Source: Hyphomonas sp. | GTDB taxonomy: Bacteria > Pseudomonadota > Alphaproteobacteria > Caulobacterales > Hyphomonadaceae | Assembly: GCF_017792385.1 (NCBI RefSeq) | Contig: NZ_CP051230.1 | Coordinates: 2,790,001 to 2,854,000 of the forward strand | Direction of reading: 5' to 3' | DNA: 64,000 bases | Part shown: piece by piece, positions 60,522-64,000 of the stretch | Layout: the number at the start of each line of letters is the position of its first letter | Position numbering within the stretch: the stretch's first letter is position 1 | The notes under the pieces: model-generated | Databases searched by the model: none | The model's input: only the letters and a program-made list of their open reading frames with translations | What the model was told of the DNA's origin: nothing | Position numbers and translations under genes: made by a program

Positions 60522-61925
60522 ATGGGATTTAAAGCTACCCTGAAAGGCGCGGTTGTCGCCGGCATGATGGCAGTTTTCGGTGCCGGTGCCGCGATGGCGC
60601 AGGCCGCTTGTGAAGAAACGCAGTTCTCGTCGAAAACGGGTGAGATCTACCTCAAGGCCGAACAGGCCGCGATGACCGACAAGGATTTCGGCAAGGCCGC
60701 CCAGTTCATGAGCCAGCTGAAGGCAGCCGGCCTGAACTGCTATGAAGAAGGCGCTGTGCTGAAACTGTCGGCTTACATCAATATTGAGCGCGGCGACCGC
60801 CAGGGCGCTGTCCGCGATCTGATGGAAGCCCTCAACAAGGGTTATATTCCGCCGAAGGATGCGCCGCAGACCTATTACAACATCGCCCAGATCTATCTTC
60901 AGGAAGAGAATGTCGAGAAGGCACTCGAATTCATGAAGAAATGGCAGGAAGCCGGTGGCAAGCCGGACCGCCAGCAGAAATGGCAGCTGGCCGTTCTGTA
61001 TCAGCGCGTGGATGATTTCCGCACCGCCATCAGATGGGCCGAAGAGGTCAAGCGCGACGATGGCAGCAATTACAAGCAGGAAGTCTACGACCTGCTGATC
61101 TACCTGTACAATCAGGTCGACGACAAGGCGAAGCTGGCCCAGATCCTGGAAGAAGTCCTGGTCCGCAATCCCACCGAGCGGAAGTATTGGGACGCCATTG
61201 CCGGCAACTATTTTGCCGCCAATGAAGAGCGCAAGGCGTTTGAGGTCCAGAAAGCCATGTATCTGGCCGGTCTCCTGACCAAGGAAGACGAGCTGATGCG
61301 GGTTGTGAACTTCTACAACCGCTTCAACGCGCCCTATCACGCCGCCCAGATCCTCGAGAAGGAAATGAATGCCGGGCGCATCAGCAAGTCGCTGAAGAAC
61401 CTCGAACTGCTGGCCAACTTGTATCAGGTTGCCCGTGAGCACGAGAAAGCCATTCCAGTGATCCAGCAGGCTGCAGCGGCCGGTGGCGGCGGTGCGATGC
61501 TCGAGCGTCTTGGCCGGTCCTATGCTGACCTGCAGAAATGGGAAGAGACCGAGAGTGCACTCACCCAGGCCCTGAATGCAGGCGGTATCAAGGATCGCGG
61601 CACGGCCTATGTCATGATCGGCCAGTCCCGCTATGAGCGTGGCGATCGTGCCGGTGCCCGCGAAGCCTTCCGTCAGGCAAACAATCGCGGTGGCCGCGGC
61701 TGGCTGCAGTTCATGGACTCCGAAGAGGCAACAGCCGATGCCCTGGTCTGCTTCGAAGTCCAGTCTGCCTATCTGAACATCGAGAACGAAGCGAAGATCT
61801 GTAAGCGCCTCGCGGTTCTCGGCGAAGAGAACGTGCCGGAAAGCTGCAAGACGGTGCCGGAGCGCCTGAAGGCTGCCGAAGAGAAGTTCAACAGCACGCC
61901 GGAATGCCGCGCCCAGCGGTCGTAA
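60522..61925 (+). CDS. TPR-repeat protein of the TonB region
   Basis: A 467-residue secreted or periplasmic protein: signal peptide (GAVVAGMMAVFGAGAAMAQA) and a series of about nine tetratricopeptide-like repeats (for example QTYYNIAQIYLQEENVEKALEFMKKW and AMLERLGRSYADLQKWEETESALTQALN). TPR proteins commonly close DUF3450-TtpC-ExbBD-TonB clusters, where they probably contact the periplasmic machinery. It has several cysteines (near both ends). ATG 60522 with AGGAGAGG is preferred; the open frame extends upstream without a good start. A terminator follows. Confidence 0.88.
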   Translation: MGFKATLKGAVVAGMMAVFGAGAAMAQAACEETQFSSKTGEIYLKAEQAAMTDKDFGKAAQFMSQLKAAGLNCYEEGAVLKLSAYINIERGDRQGAVRDLMEALNKGYIPPKDAPQTYYNIAQIYLQEENVEKALEFMKKWQEAGGKPDRQQKWQLAVLYQRVDDFRTAIRWAEEVKRDDGSNYKQEVYDLLIYLYNQVDDKAKLAQILEEVLVRNPTERKYWDAIAGNYFAANEERKAFEVQKAMYLAGLLTKEDELMRVVNFYNRFNAPYHAAQILEKEMNAGRISKSLKNLELLANLYQVAREHEKAIPVIQQAAAAGGGGAMLERLGRSYADLQKWEETESALTQALNAGGIKDRGTAYVMIGQSRYERGDRAGAREAFRQANNRGGRGWLQFMDSEEATADALVCFEVQSAYLNIENEAKICKRLAVLGEENVPESCKTVPERLKAAEEKFNSTPECRAQRS

Positions 61926-61947
61926 CGGATCTTTGAAATTTCAAGGA

Positions 61948-61976
61948 AAGCCCCGGCCGGCGTGCCGGGGCTTTTT
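61948..61976. terminator. Hairpin terminator after the TPR gene
   Basis: AAAGCCCCGGC-CGGCGT-GCCGGGGCTTT, a perfect 11-bp stem with a 6-base loop and flanking A/T runs, between convergent genes. Confidence 0.93.
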
Positions 61977-61979
61977 GAT

Positions 61980-63317
61980 TCAGCCATAAGCGCTGAGCAC
62001 GTCATCCACAGCGCGTTCCAGATCCTTCAGCGTGGCGACATGGCTGAGCGTGGAGCAATAGGGGCGGTAGCGCGGAATTTCACTGTCCCCCGAGCCCCAG
62101 GCCGCCATGGGTTCGGGGTTCAGCCAGATGGTGCGCTTGGCGCGGGCCGCAAAGTCCCTGAACAAATCTGTTCGCGGATCGTCATAATTGGAGCGGCCAT
62201 CGCCCAGAATGATCAGCGTGGTGCGCCGGTCGATCAAGGCCTCATGCTCGCGCTTCAGATCGGCCAGGGCCTGTCCGTAATCGGTTGACCCCATGCCTGC
62301 CTCGCGGAGGATGGTGTCCATGGCCTGATCGAAGGGCAGGTCTTCCAGAAAGCCATCGACAGAGACAAGCTTGTTCGAGAAGGCGAAGGCGTGCAGGTCC
62401 GGGACAACGTCCTTCATCGACCAGAGCAGCAACAGCAGGAAGCGGACATAGCGCGCCACTGATCCGGACACGTCGCACACCACGACGATCTTGGGTCGCT
62501 CGCGGCGTTTCTGCCGCCAGACAACATTGAAGGGCACGCCGTCCACACCGGCATTCGCGCGCATGGTCCGCCGCACGTCCAACTGGCCGCGATTCTTCTT
62601 GCGGCGACGGCGGGAATGTTTCACGGCCAGCCGCTTGGCAATGCGTGCCACGAGAATCTTCATGCGTGCCATGTCGCCGAGTTCGATGGCGGAGAGTTTC
62701 TTGCTTTCGGCAAACTCGTTGCGGAACTGTTCGGTCTCTCCCTTGCCGAAAATGTCATAGCTGCGCTGGACCCGCTCGCGGGCCCGCATTGTCAGGTCCC
62801 GGCGCAATTCGATCAGGCGCTCGGCTTCGGCGTCGCCTTCCTCGCTTCGTGCCTCGAAGGCCTGCATCAGGCGTTGCTGCAATTGGTCGCCGCCCATCTG
62901 GCGAACCATTTGCTGCGCATAATAGGCGATTTGCGTCGAAAACCGGATGTCGTCGATGTCCGCAGCGTCTGCTGCCTGTTCGAGGGCGGCGGCGAGGGCG
63001 GCCTCATCGCCGGATTCCATCAGCGCCACGGGGTCCGTATCCTGGCCGCCTGATGCCGCATCCGGGGCGTCGCTGTCCTGCTGAGCCGCCTCGCCAGGTA
63101 TGTCGCGGCTGGCAAAGAAGGCGTCGAACAGATCGTCGAACGTGATTTTCTCTTCCGGGGACTTGGCCAGCGTGCACCGCAGGGCATCCTTCATCAGTGT
63201 GCGGTCCGAATAACCCGTCACGGAAACGGCGCGTGTGGCGTCCAGCGCCTCGCCCGTGGACACCCGCACATCAGATGCGCGCAGGGCACGGATGAAGCTG
63301 GTGATCTGACGGTCCAT
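61980..63317 (-). CDS. VWA-domain (CoxE-like) protein
   Basis: A 445-residue protein. The N-terminal part is helical and acidic; the C-terminal VWA domain has the MIDAS motif VVCDVSGSVARYVRFLLLLL (DxSxS at about 285-289) and the later GMGSTDYGQALADL and LIILGDGRSNYDDP. CoxE-like VWA proteins pair with MoxR-type AAA+ ATPases, here encoded 11 bases upstream, to mature or insert metal centres, or to remodel other proteins. The target is not in the window. Confidence 0.88.
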   Translation of the reverse strand: MDRQITSFIRALRASDVRVSTGEALDATRAVSVTGYSDRTLMKDALRCTLAKSPEEKITFDDLFDAFFASRDIPGEAAQQDSDAPDAASGGQDTDPVALMESGDEAALAAALEQAADAADIDDIRFSTQIAYYAQQMVRQMGGDQLQQRLMQAFEARSEEGDAEAERLIELRRDLTMRARERVQRSYDIFGKGETEQFRNEFAESKKLSAIELGDMARMKILVARIAKRLAVKHSRRRRKKNRGQLDVRRTMRANAGVDGVPFNVVWRQKRRERPKIVVVCDVSGSVARYVRFLLLLLWSMKDVVPDLHAFAFSNKLVSVDGFLEDLPFDQAMDTILREAGMGSTDYGQALADLKREHEALIDRRTTLIILGDGRSNYDDPRTDLFRDFAARAKRTIWLNPEPMAAWGSGDSEIPRYRPYCSTLSHVATLKDLERAVDDVLSAYG

Positions 63318-63328
63318 GCCTGCCTCGG

Positions 63329-64000
63329 TCAGCGTGCCATATGTCCTGAAAGGGCGGGCTTGCCGTCGGTGGCTTGCCGCACAAGTTTCGGCACGTCCCC
63401 GGACACGGCGGCGATGTCGCTTTCATGTTTCAGCAACACGTTCAATGTGTCCCGCACAAAGGCTTCATCCAGCGCATTGGCGTGCAGCAGCAGAAGCGTC
63501 TTCGCCCAATCGACGGTTTCGGCAATGGACGGGCGCTTCTTGATGTCCATGTCGCGTACGGACTGAACGAAACTGACCAACTGGTTCAGCAAATCCTCGG
63601 AGATGCCATCCACGCGGGCCTGAACAATGCGCTGTTCGCGCTTGTGATCCGGGAAGCCGATATGGAGGTGCAGGCAGCGCCGCTTCAGCGCGTCGCCGAG
63701 TTCGCGCACATTGTTGGATGTCAAAATGACAATGGGCGGGACATTCGCCTTGATCGTGCCGATTTCAGGCACGGTCACCTGATAGTCCGACAGGACTTCC
63801 AGAAGGAAGGCTTCGAATTCCTCGTCCGACTTGTCGATTTCGTCGACCAGCAAGACACTGCCCGCCGCCTGCCGCATCGCTGTCAGCAGCGGACGGGCTT
63901 CCAGGAATTGCTCCGAGAAGAAGAGGTCCTCGAACGAGCCAAGCTTTCCGAGGGAGGATTCCAGGGATTGCTCGTCCCCTACCACTTCGTTCAGCTTTTC
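63329..64000 (-). CDS. MoxR-type AAA+ ATPase (5' end cut by window edge)
   Basis: 224 in-frame residues reach the window edge with no start, beginning EKLNEVVGDEQSLESS. It has Walker B VLLVDEIDKSDEEFEAFLLEVL and the sensor-1 region VILTSNNVRELGDALKRRCLHLHIGFPD (Arg finger CLH-L/RR). The Walker A motif lies outside. MoxR ATPases act as chaperones with VWA proteins, matching the downstream gene at 61980. A GTG within the segment at 63985 is not the true start. Confidence 0.9.
   Translation of the reverse strand, partial: EKLNEVVGDEQSLESSLGKLGSFEDLFFSEQFLEARPLLTAMRQAAGSVLLVDEIDKSDEEFEAFLLEVLSDYQVTVPEIGTIKANVPPIVILTSNNVRELGDALKRRCLHLHIGFPDHKREQRIVQARVDGISEDLLNQLVSFVQSVRDMDIKKRPSIAETVDWAKTLLLLHANALDEAFVRDTLNVLLKHESDIAAVSGDVPKLVRQATDGKPALSGHMAR

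Overview
The window is high-GC, densely packed bacterial DNA. The gene complement points to an alphaproteobacterium near the stalked or budding Hyphomonadaceae: a methionine synthase split into two proteins, CYP153-type P450 with paired acyl-CoA dehydrogenases, a TtpC-type TonB energiser, MlaA/MlaC, and an exopolysaccharide locus of the kind used for capsule or holdfast. This placement is an inference from gene content; there is no rRNA here.

Layout. 0-4.6 kb: a NUDIX hydrolase cut by the window edge, a Sel1-repeat protein, the ABC-F translation factor EttA, then convergent mlaC and mlaA. 4.7-10.7 kb: a tightly overlapping methionine operon (ArsR-methyltransferase regulator, metF, the homocysteine half of MetH, a GGCT-like protein, the B12 half of MetH). 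10.7-15 kb: a DUF5694 protein, pyruvate kinase, a retropepsin-like protease, a DUF1289 protein and a CobT-like protein that seems to lack its catalytic glutamates. 15.1-17.5 kb: two adjacent acyl-CoA dehydrogenases.

17.6-42.3 kb is a large surface-polysaccharide locus. The left arm (+) has an outer-membrane beta-barrel protein, a Wzc-type co-polymerase with tyrosine kinase, a glycosyltransferase and a Wzy-type polymerase. A long minus-strand block follows with glycosyltransferases, a Wzx-type flippase, RfbF, a GMC oxidoreductase with a Tat-signal partner, and a sugar epimerase. Two more FAD enzymes, RfbC and a second SDR come next. The right end has the initiating sugar transferase, a short OPX lipoprotein, a PPP-family phosphatase and an ExoA-like glycosyltransferase. 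The epimerase (33.3-34.3 kb) and rfbC (37.1-37.5 kb) each carry an internal deletion with a frameshift.

42.4-52.8 kb: a monooxygenase-acyl-CoA dehydrogenase-MFS operon, a DegP-type protease, an alkaline-phosphatase-superfamily protein, a CYP153-like P450 with a TauD/TfdA dioxygenase, then rarA and an RluA-type pseudouridine synthase. 52.8-64 kb: SppA, tRNA-Gln(UUG), an expanded TonB operon (DUF3450, TtpC-like, ExbB, ExbD, ExbD, TonB, then a second TonB and a TPR protein), and a VWA/MoxR pair that runs off the right edge.

The parts that best repay attention are the two damaged sugar-nucleotide genes, the three oxidoreductases embedded in the glycan locus, the CobT-like protein without its catalytic glutamates, the short OPX plus separate barrel, and the duplicated TonB/ExbD system.
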